DNA of 6,653 nucleotides from Acholeplasmatales bacterium (lineage in GTDB: Bacteria; Bacillota_I; Bacilli_A; Acholeplasmatales; Anaeroplasmataceae), in NCBI GenBank assembly GCA_024690445.1, contig JAILPD010000069.1, positions 1 through 6,653 of the forward strand, read 5' to 3'. Position 1 is the stretch's first letter; each line of letters opens with the position of its first letter. The notes below the pieces were generated by a model, which worked only from the letters and a program-made list of their open reading frames with translations, was not told the DNA's origin and did not search any database. Both the position numbers and the translations under genes were made by a program. Below, piece by piece: positions 1 to 6,653 of this stretch.

Positions 1-170
1 AGTAAACCAATTATAAATAATATGAAATATACTAAAATATTTCCTGCGACTGCTAATACAATACCCCAAATCCATAATTCTTGAATATCATAAATGATAC
101 CAAGTACAATCATTACAGTTGCACAAGCGGTAACTACAATGTGAAACATAATTCTCCAAAAATAGTTCAT
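1..170 (-). CDS. Small membrane protein of unknown function, N-terminal part (runs off the window)
   Basis: This reading frame opens with ATG at 168-170, only 4 nt after the sufB stop, and stays open for 56 codons to the window edge without a stop. The translation begins MNYFWRIMFHIVVTACATV. It is strongly hydrophobic, with one likely membrane helix at about residues 9-27, a short polar turn (YDIQEL, 27-32), and a second hydrophobic segment from about residue 33 to the edge (56). The N-terminus carries one Arg and few other charges. There is no cleavable signal peptide I can recognise and no motif that names a family. A weak TAGG lies upstream, inside the end of sufB, so translation may be coupled to sufB. 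I do not recognise the protein. The position suggests co-transcription with the suf operon, but a functional link to Fe-S assembly is not shown. It is too short here to exclude a longer multi-pass protein. Confidence 0.6.
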   Translation of the reverse strand, partial: MNYFWRIMFHIVVTACATVMIVLGIIYDIQELWIWGIVLAVAGNILVYFILFIIGL

Positions 171-174
171 TCTT

Positions 175-1584
175 TTAACCTACGCTTTCTGTCATTTCTA
201 ACTTTATTAGTCTATTTAATTCTACTGCGTATTCCATTGGAAGTTCTCTTGAGAATGGTTCAATGAATCCCATAACAATCATCTCAGTAGCTTCAGCTTC
301 TGTTAAGCCTCTACTCATCAAATAAAATAATTGCTCTTCATTTACCTTAGAAACTGTAGCCTCATGCTCGATATACATATCGCCATTTTCGCCTGAATTT
401 AGTGGAATAGTGTCTGATGAAGACTTCTCATCTAATATTAGTGTATCACATTCTACATGGCTTCGTCCACCATTTGCTGTTTTTCCACATTTTACTAAAC
501 CACGATAATTAACCTTACCTCCACCTCTACAGATAGATTTAGAGATAATTGTAGATGTTGTATTCTTACCAAGATGAATCATTTTAGCACCAGCATCCTG
601 TAATTGACCTTCACTTGCAAAGGCAACTGAAATTGTAGTTCCCTTAGCATAATCACCCTTTAGTATACAAGCTGGATATTTCATATTTAATCCAGAACCA
701 ACATTACCATCAATCCATTCCATATGACCATAATCTTCTACTAATGTTCTCTTAGTAACTAGATTAACGATATTATTTGACCAATTTTGGATAGTTGAAT
801 ATCTAGCGTGTGCTCTTTTCTTTACATATATTTCTACTACAGCGGCATGTAATGAATCCTTTGAATAAAGTGGTGCTGTACATCCTTCTACATAATGTAG
901 ATCAGCATCCTCATCAACAATAATTAATGTTCTTTCAAATTGACCCATTCTTTCACTATTAATTCTAAAATATGATTGAACTGGCTTATCAAGTTTTACT
1001 CCCTTAGGAACATAAATAAATGAACCACCACTCCATACAGCTGTATTTAAAGCAGCGTATTTATTATCTGTATAAGGAACTAACTTAGCAAAATATTCCT
1101 TAAATAATTCGGGATATAATCTTAAGCCAGTATCTGTATCACAGAAAATTACGCCTTGATCTTCTAATTCTTTTAAATTTTTATGATAAACTACTTCTGA
1201 TTCAAACTGTGTTGATGTACCTGCTAAATATTTCCTTTCAGCCTCAGGAATACCTAATTTATCAAAAGTCTCCTTAATAGCCTCAGGAACCTCATCCCAG
1301 CTATCTTCTGCCTTCTTACTAGATTTAATATAGTAAGTATATTCTTGGAAATCGATACCACTTAAATCTGGTCCCCATTTAGGATTTTCAATTTCTAAGA
1401 AGGCATGATATGCCTTAAGTCTAATATCTAACATCCATTCAGGCTCATTTTTAGCCTTAGAGATAAATCTAATAGTATCCTCATTTAAACCCTTACCAGA
1501 TGATAGAACATTTTCAACATCAGTCTTAAAGCCATACTTGTAATCACCAACAATTTCATTGGCTTCTTTTTTGCTATTTGCCAT
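175..1584 (-). CDS. sufB: SufB, Fe-S cluster assembly scaffold protein
   Basis: SufB is the core scaffold of the cytosolic SUF system. With SufC and SufD it forms the complex on which [Fe-S] clusters are assembled and handed to apo-proteins. The 469-aa product is full length for Gram-positive SufB. It has an N-terminal helical region (about 1-110, including the [18 protein letters not shown] segment), a central right-handed beta-helix (about 130-400) and a C-terminal helical segment. Cys379 (VECDT) and Glu408 (HEAT), 29 residues apart, match E. coli Cys405 and Glu434, which are implicated in sulphur acceptance and cluster assembly. The C-terminus has the family pattern [12 protein letters not shown], then [14 protein letters not shown] and a terminal SVG. 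The ATG at 1582-1584 overlaps the sufU stop by 11 nt and has a TGAGGTGA site at 1591-1598 inside sufU, so this start is well supported and translation is probably coupled. The gene ends in TAA. It is the last recognisable suf gene of the operon. Confidence 0.97.
   Translation of the reverse strand: MANSKKEANEIVGDYKYGFKTDVENVLSSGKGLNEDTIRFISKAKNEPEWMLDIRLKAYHAFLEIENPKWGPDLSGIDFQEYTYYIKSSKKAEDSWDEVPEAIKETFDKLGIPEAERKYLAGTSTQFESEVVYHKNLKELEDQGVIFCDTDTGLRLYPELFKEYFAKLVPYTDNKYAALNTAVWSGGSFIYVPKGVKLDKPVQSYFRINSERMGQFERTLIIVDEDADLHYVEGCTAPLYSKDSLHAAVVEIYVKKRAHARYSTIQNWSNNIVNLVTKRTLVEDYGHMEWIDGNVGSGLNMKYPACILKGDYAKGTTISVAFASEGQLQDAGAKMIHLGKNTTSTIISKSICRGGGKVNYRGLVKCGKTANGGRSHVECDTLILDEKSSSDTIPLNSGENGDMYIEHEATVSKVNEEQLFYLMSRGLTEAEATEMIVMGFIEPFSRELPMEYAVELNRLIKLEMTESVG
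301..330 (-). repeat. Copy 1 of a 30-bp near-identical segment shared by sufB and sufD
   Basis: This segment within sufB encodes the [10 protein letters not shown] motif (about residues 419-428). It matches positions 3365-3394 in sufD at 29 of 30 bases, in the same orientation. It reflects the shared ancestry of SufB and SufD, with synonymous codon choices also matching. Confidence 0.75.
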
Positions 1585-2014
1585 TATCTATCACCTCATC
1601 AATTGCACGTTCAATTGCCTTCCAAGCAAGGGTTGCACATTTAACTCTAGCAGGGAATTGTCTTACACCCATATAAGCAATAGCCTCACCAAGTTCATCC
1701 TCATTTTCTGGATCTACACCAGTAACAATTCCATAAAAATCTAGAATAATTTTTCTAGCTTCTTCTACAGTCTTACCGATTAATACATCACTCATAACTG
1801 AGGCAGATGACATAGAAATAGAGCATCCATGACCATCTTGTCTTACATCTTTGATGATTCCATCTTCGATTTTAACTTCAACATTCATTTCATCACCACA
1901 TGAAGGGTTATTTAAATGAACAAAGTGATAATCATCAGTTTGCTTAAGTCCCTTGTTTTTTGGGTTTTTATAGTTATCCATAATAACAGTTCTATATAAA
2001 GTATTTAAGTCCAT
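1574..2014 (-). CDS. sufU: SufU, zinc-dependent sulphur acceptor for SufS
   Basis: SufU accepts persulphide sulphur from SufS and passes it towards the SufBCD scaffold. It replaces SufE in Gram-positive bacteria. The 146-aa product is normal length and shows the IscU-like fold signature with all zinc ligands: Cys39 and Asp41 (NPSCGDEM), Cys64 (GHGCSIS) and Cys126 (VKCATLAW). These correspond to Cys41, Asp43, Cys66 and Cys128 of B. subtilis SufU. The region between Cys64 and Cys126 is of SufU length (longer than in IscU), including the [16 protein letters not shown] segment, which separates it from the IscU scaffold. The start at ATG 2012-2014 is preceded by a strong GGAGGT site. The end overlaps sufB by 11 nt and the stop is TAG. 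Its place directly after sufS fits the pair acting together. Confidence 0.96.
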   Translation of the reverse strand: MDLNTLYRTVIMDNYKNPKNKGLKQTDDYHFVHLNNPSCGDEMNVEVKIEDGIIKDVRQDGHGCSISMSSASVMSDVLIGKTVEEARKIILDFYGIVTGVDPENEDELGEAIAYMGVRQFPARVKCATLAWKAIERAIDEVIDNGK

Positions 2015-2022
2015 GACCTTAT

Positions 2023-2028
2023 ACCTCC
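2023..2028 (-). promoter_or_regulatory. Strong ribosome binding site of sufU
   Basis: On the minus strand the 19-nt gap between sufS and sufU contains GGAGGT, 8 nt before the sufU ATG. This is the closest match to the Shine-Dalgarno consensus in the window and fixes the sufU start. It suggests sufU is translated independently of sufS, unlike the coupled sufC-sufD and sufU-sufB junctions. Confidence 0.8.
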
Positions 2029-2033
2029 ACTAA

Positions 2034-3239
2034 TTAAAACTGTCCAAAGAAATCCTTTGCTTCCTTAACAGCCTTAATAAATTTTTCAATATCTTCTTCT
2101 CTATTATAAAAATAGAATGAAGCTCTAATAGTACCAATAGTACCTAATTTCTTAGTTATTAATTGAGCACAATGATGTCCTGCTCTAATACATACATCAT
2201 TATTATCAAATACAGATGCCGCATCATGAGGGTGAATTCCTTCTAAATTAAAGGCAATAACACCTGTTTCGCATGATTCATTATAAATGATAACACCATC
2301 AATTTTCTTTAATTCATTAACAGCCTTAGCTCTTAATTTTCTTTCTTGTTCAACAATATTATCAAAACCAATTTCATCTAAATATTTGCAAGCGGCTGCT
2401 AAACCAATCGCACCTGCAATAATTGGAGTACCAGTTTCAAATTTATAAGGAGCTGCCTTATATGTTTGAGAATCTAATAATACTGTATCAGCCATGTCTC
2501 CGCCAAATTCAATAGGAGGCATTTTTTCTAATAAAGACTTCTTACCATATAAAACACCAATTCCTGTAGGGCCACATAGCTTATGGCCAGAAAATGATAA
2601 GAAATCACAATCTAAATCTTTAACATCTACCCTCATGTGAGGTACAGCCTGTGCACCATCTACAGTAACAATAGCACCAACCTCATGAGCTAGCTTAATA
2701 ATTTCCTTAATAGGAGTAATATAGCCCATAACATTAGATACATATGTTAAGGCAACAACCTTAGTATTCTTAGTTAATGCCTTTTTGAAGTTTTCTACAG
2801 TAATTCTATTTTCACTATCTAATTCGACATATTTAAGCTTAGCACCAGTCTTTTCACATACATTAAACCAAGGCATATGCGATGAATGATGCTCAAGTTC
2901 AGAAGTAATTACTTCATCACCTGGCTTTAAGAAGTTTAAACCATAGCTTGAAGCTACTAGATTAAGTGACGCTGAAGAACCTCTAGTAAATACAACCTCT
3001 TCAAAATCACAATTTAAGAATTTTGCTATAGTAGTTCTAGCCTCTTCATATTTATCAGTTGCCTCATAACTTAAACGATAAACACCTCTATGAACATTTA
3101 CACCTAACTTATTATAATAATCGTCCACTGCCTTAATTACGCAATCAGGCTTTAAAGCCATAGCGGCAGAATCAAGATATGCAAGTCCTGGTTCTTCTCT
3201 AAAAACAGGGAAATCATTTCTTATTTTATTGATATCCAT
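2034..3239 (-). CDS. sufS: SufS, cysteine desulfurase (PLP-dependent)
   Basis: SufS converts L-cysteine to L-alanine, leaving a persulphide on its active-site cysteine for transfer to SufU. The 401-aa length is usual. It is a fold-type I class V aminotransferase of the SufS/CsdA group. Visible residues are Lys220 in SFSGHKLCGPTG, which forms the Schiff base with PLP; Asp194 in VDGAQAVPH, which pairs with the PLP ring; the ELEHHSSHMPW segment around His118; and the catalytic Cys357 in IRAGHHCAQ. The active-site loop is the short SufS type, unlike the long mobile loop of IscS. His338 (HPHDAA), 19 residues before Cys357, matches the B. subtilis SufS histidine (342) that swaps onto the zinc of SufU, so the pair with the downstream sufU looks functional. 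The C-terminus RASFYFYN is typical. The start is ATG 3237-3239, with AAGGG at 3248-3252 overlapping the sufD stop. The gap to sufD is 11 nt and the stop is TAA. Confidence 0.97.
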   Translation of the reverse strand: MDINKIRNDFPVFREEPGLAYLDSAAMALKPDCVIKAVDDYYNKLGVNVHRGVYRLSYEATDKYEEARTTIAKFLNCDFEEVVFTRGSSASLNLVASSYGLNFLKPGDEVITSELEHHSSHMPWFNVCEKTGAKLKYVELDSENRITVENFKKALTKNTKVVALTYVSNVMGYITPIKEIIKLAHEVGAIVTVDGAQAVPHMRVDVKDLDCDFLSFSGHKLCGPTGIGVLYGKKSLLEKMPPIEFGGDMADTVLLDSQTYKAAPYKFETGTPIIAGAIGLAAACKYLDEIGFDNIVEQERKLRAKAVNELKKIDGVIIYNESCETGVIAFNLEGIHPHDAASVFDNNDVCIRAGHHCAQLITKKLGTIGTIRASFYFYNREEDIEKFIKAVKEAKDFFGQF

Positions 3240-3250
3240 CTAATCATCCC

Positions 3251-4021
3251 TTAAATTAATTTAGCAACTCTTTCACTGATACTATTCTTATATTCTTCTA
3301 TTAAAATACCATCAACGAAAGGTCTAATTATACCATCTAAAATCAAAATAAATGCTTCATTCTTTGTTAAGCCTCTACTCATCAAATAGAATAAATCCTC
3401 ATCAGATACCTTACCAATTGAAGCACCATGATTAGCAAAGCAATCATATTCATCAATTAATAATACTGGCTTAGCATCAACCTTAGACTCATTATCCATT
3501 ACAATACCTTTAGATAATTGAGAGCATTTAGATTTTGACATACCCTTTTCAATTTTACCTACTACATCAAATAAAAGCTTACCCTTATTTAAGGCTACAC
3601 CAATATTTGATACATTAGAAAATGTTTGCTTCGCATTATGATTAACATAAACATGGAAATCTGAATCATGATTACTAGCAAATGATAAGCACTTAGATTC
3701 AAAGCTTGCATCCTCTATCATTAAATTAGCATTAATATTTTCATTAGTTTCATCTAATGAAATTTCAGTTAATTCTAACTTGCCATAAATATCAAATACT
3801 CTATTTGTATTAGATGAATTTAATATTGTATAGAATACATTAGCATCTTTTTCAATCTTTAAGTTAACATTACCATTTGATAATGTATCCAAAAACTTTA
3901 CGTTAATTCCAGATTTTATATTTAAGTTTACTGAAGCATCAATTAAATAAATGACATCATTATTTTCATTTATATCTGATTGACCCAAATCAGAAATCTT
4001 TATAATCTTTAAATCAGCCAT
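3251..4021 (-). CDS. sufD: SufD-like scaffold protein, short form lacking the N-terminal domain
   Basis: SufD pairs with SufB to form the scaffold bound by two SufC ATPases. This product is only 256 aa, against about 420-440 aa for typical SufD. The identity rests on the C-terminal part, where [22 protein letters not shown] matches the SufB/SufD family, and on its position between sufC and sufS. His198 (NHGAS) corresponds to E. coli SufD His360, which is implicated in cluster assembly, and Cys194 lies close to it. Residues about 20-185 are an irregular, Asn- and Ser-rich stretch of short beta-strands, as expected for the beta-helix core, but poorly conserved in detail. The N-terminal helical domain is absent. 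The ATG at 4019-4021 lies 2 nt after the sufC stop, leaving no room for a longer start within the same spacing and no sign of a frameshift. It has no strong ribosome site, so coupling to sufC is likely. Similarity to SufB is strongest in the C-terminal helices. Confidence 0.88.
   Translation of the reverse strand: MADLKIIKISDLGQSDINENNDVIYLIDASVNLNIKSGINVKFLDTLSNGNVNLKIEKDANVFYTILNSSNTNRVFDIYGKLELTEISLDETNENINANLMIEDASFESKCLSFASNHDSDFHVYVNHNAKQTFSNVSNIGVALNKGKLLFDVVGKIEKGMSKSKCSQLSKGIVMDNESKVDAKPVLLIDEYDCFANHGASIGKVSDEDLFYLMSRGLTKNEAFILILDGIIRPFVDGILIEEYKNSISERVAKLI
3365..3394 (-). repeat. Copy 2 of the 30-bp segment shared by sufB and sufD
   Basis: This segment within sufD encodes [10 protein letters not shown] (residues 210-219) and differs from the sufB copy at 301-330 by one synonymous base (the Phe-Tyr-Leu part). 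The two copies are direct repeats about 3.06 kb apart. Confidence 0.75.
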
Positions 4022-4023
4022 AA

Positions 4024-4845
4024 CTAATTATTCTTTGGATTATGAGCACAAGCTCCTAAAACAGCATGGGTCTTCTGTTCTGTTTCAGGATTAATACTAA
4101 TACCTAATTCTTTTTCAATCCAACTATAGCCTTCTCTATCGATCTTTTCGATTAATTCTGCTCCACCAGTTTTAACAATTCTACCATTGATCATTACATG
4201 AACAAAGTCTGGTTTAATATAATCTAATAATCTTTGATAATGAGTAATTAGTAATACACCTAAATTTTCATTTATCATATTACTTACATTCTCGCCAACA
4301 ATACGAAGTGCATCAACGTCTAAGCCTGAATCAATTTCATCTAAAATAGCAAACTTAGGCTTTAACATCTTCATTTGTAATATTTCATTTTTCTTCTTTT
4401 CGCCACCTGAAAAGCCATCATTTAAATATCTTTGACCTAAATCTTCACGCATCTTTAAGTCTGTGATTGCTTTATCATATTCTTTGATGAACTTAAATAA
4501 TGAAGGATTAGTCCCACTTGTAGCCTTCATAGCTGCACGGATAAAATCTGAATTAGTTACACCAGGAACTTCAGCTGGATTTTGATAAGCTAAGAATAAA
4601 CCCATTCTAGCTCTTTCATCTACTTCCTTATCAAGTAATGAAACACCATCTAATGTAACATCACCACCAGTAACCTCATATCTTCTTTGACCCATAATAA
4701 TGGATGAAAGAGTTGATTTACCAGTACCGTTAGGGCCCATGATAGCATGAACCTCACCAGTTTTCATTTCTAAATCTAATCCCTTCAATATTTCTTTTTC
4801 AGGAACTCTTGCATAAAGATTAGTAACCTTCAATATATTACTCAT
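4024..4845 (-). CDS. sufC: SufC, ABC-type ATPase of the SUF complex
   Basis: SufC is the soluble ATPase that binds SufB and SufD and drives conformational change during Fe-S assembly. It is an ABC ATPase but not a transporter. The 273-aa sequence has Walker A GPNGTGKST (37-45), a Q-loop Gln88 (AYQNPAEVPG), the ABC signature FSGGEKKKNE (145-154), Walker B AILDEID (166-172) with Glu170, D-loop SGLD (173-176) and the switch His202 (LLITHYQRLL). The SufC hallmarks NPAEVPGV and SGGEKK.NEILQM are present; the usual KKRNE is KKKNE here. The C-terminus runs past ELGI by about 25 residues, ending in an Asn/Lys-rich tail with a single Cys266 (GACAHN), somewhat longer than the 261-aa B. subtilis protein. 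The start at 4843-4845 is supported by the AAAGGAAG site upstream. It is the first gene of sufCDSUB and ends in TAG, 2 nt before sufD. Confidence 0.97.
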   Translation of the reverse strand: MSNILKVTNLYARVPEKEILKGLDLEMKTGEVHAIMGPNGTGKSTLSSIIMGQRRYEVTGGDVTLDGVSLLDKEVDERARMGLFLAYQNPAEVPGVTNSDFIRAAMKATSGTNPSLFKFIKEYDKAITDLKMREDLGQRYLNDGFSGGEKKKNEILQMKMLKPKFAILDEIDSGLDVDALRIVGENVSNMINENLGVLLITHYQRLLDYIKPDFVHVMINGRIVKTGGAELIEKIDREGYSWIEKELGISINPETEQKTHAVLGACAHNPKNN

Positions 4846-4850
4846 TATTT

Positions 4851-4858
4851 CTTCCTTT
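4851..4858 (-). promoter_or_regulatory. Ribosome binding site of sufC
   Basis: The minus strand reads AAAGGAAG, followed by 5 nt and the sufC ATG. It is a good Shine-Dalgarno match (AGGA) at a normal distance. It supports the chosen start and shows that sufC, the first suf gene, can be translated independently of leuS. Confidence 0.7.
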
Positions 4859-4860
4859 CC

Positions 4861-4877
4861 AAAGTATTAACTACTTT
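4861..4877 (-). other. Weak inverted repeat in the leuS-sufC spacer
   Basis: The 43-nt spacer between leuS and sufC contains a perfect 6-bp inverted repeat, AAAGTA and TACTTT, with a 5-nt loop. It can extend by two G-U pairs on the minus-strand transcript. It is all A/T-rich, is not followed by a T-run on the minus strand, and abuts the sufC ribosome site. It could be a weak RNA hairpin or an operator half-site pair, or chance in AT-rich DNA. I see no convincing promoter or intrinsic terminator in this spacer. Confidence 0.3.
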
Positions 4878-4888
4878 AAAACATTTTT

Positions 4889-6653
4889 TTACTTAACTAC
4901 AATATTTACAATCTTTCCAGGTACAACAATTACCTTAACGATTTCTTTACCTTCAATTTGAGCCTTTACCTTATCTAATTCCTTAGCTAAAGCAATAACA
5001 TCATCCTTAGCTGTTTCTAAGCTTGTAGATAACTTATCTCTAAACTTACCATTTACAGATACAGCATAAACTACAACATTATCAACACATTTAGCTTCAT
5101 CAAATGTAGGCCATGCTTCATAAGCAATAGTCTTATCATGTCCTAATTCTTCCCATAATTCTTCACAGATATGTGGACAAATAGGTGATAATAATTTTAC
5201 TAAGCCTTCGATAAAGCCAATATAAATTTTATTTGCTTTATAAGCTTCATTTACAAAAATCATCAATTGAGAAATAGCTGTATTGAACGCTAAAGCTTCA
5301 AAATCAGCTGTTACCTTCTTAACTGTCTTATGATATACCATTTCCATAGTATTATCATATTCAGTTGTAAATTTATCCTTATAATCAACTACTAAACGAT
5401 ATACTCTATCAATAAAACGACGAGCACCTTCAACGCCTTCTTGGCTCCAAGGCTTAGATGCCTCAAGAGGTCCCATAAACATTTCATATAAACGAAGTGT
5501 ATCAGCACCATATTCTCTTACGATATCAGATGGATTAACTACATATTCAGGGAATCTCTTACCCATCTTAATACCATTAGAACCTAAAATCATACCTTGA
5601 TGAACTAATTTCTTAAATGGTTCTTTTGTTGGAGCGATACCTTTTTCATATAAATATCTATTCCAAATTCTAGAATACATTAAATGTCCAACTGCATGTT
5701 CAGGACCACCAATATATAAATCAACTGGCATCCAATGCTTTAATAATTCCTTATCAGCTAATTCATTATCATTGTTTGGATCAATATATCTTAAGAAATA
5801 CCAGCTTGAACCAGCAGAACCTGGCATTGTTGATGTTTCTCTTAAGCCCTTAACACCATTCTTATCATAATGTTTCCACTCTTCTGCGTTTTCAAGTGGA
5901 GCTTTACCATTCTTACCCTTATAATCTTTAAGTTCAGGTAAAATAAGTGGTAATTCTTCATCAGGAAGTATATACACCTTACCATCTTCAGTATGAACTA
6001 CTGGAACTGGCTCTCCCCAATATCTTTGACGAGCAAAAATCCATTCACGAAATTTATAATTTACTGTACGTCTTGCAATACCCATACCTTCAAGCTTCTT
6101 TGTAATAGCTTCTTTAGCCTCTTCTACAGTTAAGCCTGTAAATTCTTCAGAATTCATTAGCTTGCAGCCCTTACCTAAATAATCCTGTTTCTCAAATGCG
6201 TGCTTGCTAACATCAGCACCATCAATAACTTGAATCATAGGAATATTATGAGCTATAGCATATTCAAAGTCTCTTTGGTCATGTGAAGGAACTGCCATAA
6301 CAGCGCCAGTACCATAACCTGCTAATACGAAATCACCAATGAATAATGGTACCTTCTTACCATTAACTGGGTTAATACAATATAAACCTTTTAATTGGCA
6401 GCCAGTCTTTGTCTTATTTAATTCAGTTCTTTCTAATTCACTCTTCTTAGATGCGGCATCTATATAAGCTAATACCTCATCCTTATTTTCAATTCTAGGC
6501 ATTAATTCCTTAACTAATTCTCCTTCTGGAGCTAATACCATGAATGTAATACCATAGATAGTTTCAATACATGTTGTATAGATAGAGAACTTACCACCAT
6601 CAACAATTTCAAAGTCAACCTCAACACCTGTTGATTTACCAATCCAATTTCTT
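4889..6653 (-). CDS. leuS: Leucyl-tRNA synthetase, C-terminal 588 residues or so (5' end outside the window)
   Basis: LeuRS attaches leucine to tRNA-Leu in the cytosol. The frame is open from the window edge to the TAA at 4889-4891. The internal ATG at 6539-6541 is not the start, because 37 more in-frame codons upstream (beginning RNWIGKSTGVEVDF) are clear LeuRS sequence. About 215 N-terminal residues with the HIGH motif are missing, judged against the roughly 800-aa family length. The visible parts are, in order, most of the CP1 editing domain (with GTGAVMAVPSHDQRD holding the conserved editing Asp); the return to the catalytic core (FARQRYWGEPVPV, STMPGSAGSSWYFLRY, YIGGPEHAVGHLMYSR); a KMSKS-region loop that reads KMGKR; the anticodon-binding helical domain (SPICPHICEELWEELG); and the C-terminal domain ending VPGKIVNIVVK. 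The editing threonine motif reads TTCIET rather than TTRPDT. Since both departures sit in an otherwise intact enzyme, I take it as functional. It may be co-transcribed with suf. Confidence 0.96.
   Translation of the reverse strand, partial: RNWIGKSTGVEVDFEIVDGGKFSIYTTCIETIYGITFMVLAPEGELVKELMPRIENKDEVLAYIDAASKKSELERTELNKTKTGCQLKGLYCINPVNGKKVPLFIGDFVLAGYGTGAVMAVPSHDQRDFEYAIAHNIPMIQVIDGADVSKHAFEKQDYLGKGCKLMNSEEFTGLTVEEAKEAITKKLEGMGIARRTVNYKFREWIFARQRYWGEPVPVVHTEDGKVYILPDEELPLILPELKDYKGKNGKAPLENAEEWKHYDKNGVKGLRETSTMPGSAGSSWYFLRYIDPNNDNELADKELLKHWMPVDLYIGGPEHAVGHLMYSRIWNRYLYEKGIAPTKEPFKKLVHQGMILGSNGIKMGKRFPEYVVNPSDIVREYGADTLRLYEMFMGPLEASKPWSQEGVEGARRFIDRVYRLVVDYKDKFTTEYDNTMEMVYHKTVKKVTADFEALAFNTAISQLMIFVNEAYKANKIYIGFIEGLVKLLSPICPHICEELWEELGHDKTIAYEAWPTFDEAKCVDNVVVYAVSVNGKFRDKLSTSLETAKDDVIALAKELDKVKAQIEGKEIVKVIVVPGKIVNIVVK

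Noticed and set aside
81..266. Plus-strand 61-codon open frame over the sufB end
   Set aside because: It lies opposite the sufB 3' end and the membrane-protein start, both better supported. Its composition is low-complexity and it has no ribosome site or family motif.
1559..1744. Plus-strand 61-codon open frame over the sufU/sufB junction
   Set aside because: It is the antisense shadow of sufU and the sufB start, which carry complete conserved motifs.
1574..2014. IscU or NifU identity for the small scaffold-like protein
   Set aside because: The longer spacing between the second and third conserved Cys, the partner SufS with its His338, and the operon context identify SufU.
4861..4890. Intrinsic terminator after leuS
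   Set aside because: The hairpin is 6 bp, almost all A/T, and on the minus strand it is followed by the GG of the ribosome site rather than a T-run. The nearby homopolymer run lies upstream of the stem as A's on the transcript.
4889..4960. Sigma-A-type promoter for suf inside the leuS 3' end
   Set aside because: A TTGTAC-like element with an AT-rich hexamer about 16-17 nt later can be picked out, but the matches are poor and such matches are common in AT-rich DNA.
6539..6541. ATG as the leuS start
   Set aside because: The frame stays open to the window edge, and the 37 codons upstream encode clear LeuRS CP1 sequence (NWIGKSTG and the editing motif), so this Met is internal.
1..6653. TGA recoded as tryptophan (Mollicutes code)
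   Set aside because: All genes read through to expected lengths with the standard code and roughly two dozen Trp positions are TGG. No conserved protein is interrupted by TGA. The six visible stops are TAA or TAG, but that number is too small to mean anything.

Overview
The window is an AT-rich, tightly packed stretch in which every recognisable gene lies on the minus strand, so transcription runs from high to low coordinates. In transcription order it holds the 3' two-thirds or so of leuS (leucyl-tRNA synthetase), then sufC, sufD, sufS, sufU and sufB, and finally the start of a small membrane protein that runs off the window at position 1. The sufCDSUB order, with SufU rather than SufE as the partner of SufS, is the arrangement of low-GC Gram-positive bacteria (Bacillota). 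AT-rich codon use and Shine-Dalgarno-like sites of the AGGA/GGAGG type fit this. My best guess, which is inference, is a gut-type Erysipelotrichales/Bacilli-like lineage. Tryptophan is encoded by TGG throughout and nothing suggests TGA recoding, so a Mycoplasma/Spiroplasma genetic code is not indicated.

The five suf genes form an evident operon. sufC-sufD are 2 nt apart, sufD-sufS 11 nt, sufS-sufU 19 nt with a strong GGAGG site, and sufU-sufB overlap by 11 nt. Together they encode a complete iron-sulphur cluster assembly machine. SufS (cysteine desulfurase) takes sulphur from cysteine. SufU accepts it using zinc-ligand Cys/Asp residues. SufB, SufC and SufD form the ATP-driven scaffold on which the cluster is built. 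All the catalytic residues I looked for are present in SufS, SufU, SufC and SufB.

leuS ends 43 nt before sufC. That spacer holds a good ribosome binding site and a weak inverted repeat, but no convincing terminator or promoter, so read-through from leuS is possible. After sufB there is only a 4-nt gap before a small membrane-protein ORF, so the transcript probably continues past the window.

The main oddities are a very short SufD (256 aa) lacking the N-terminal helical domain, a LeuRS with altered KMSKS and editing-site motifs, and a 30-bp stretch that is almost identical between sufB and sufD. I see no mobile element, CRISPR array, RNA gene or clearly new system. No gene-free stretch exceeds 43 nt.
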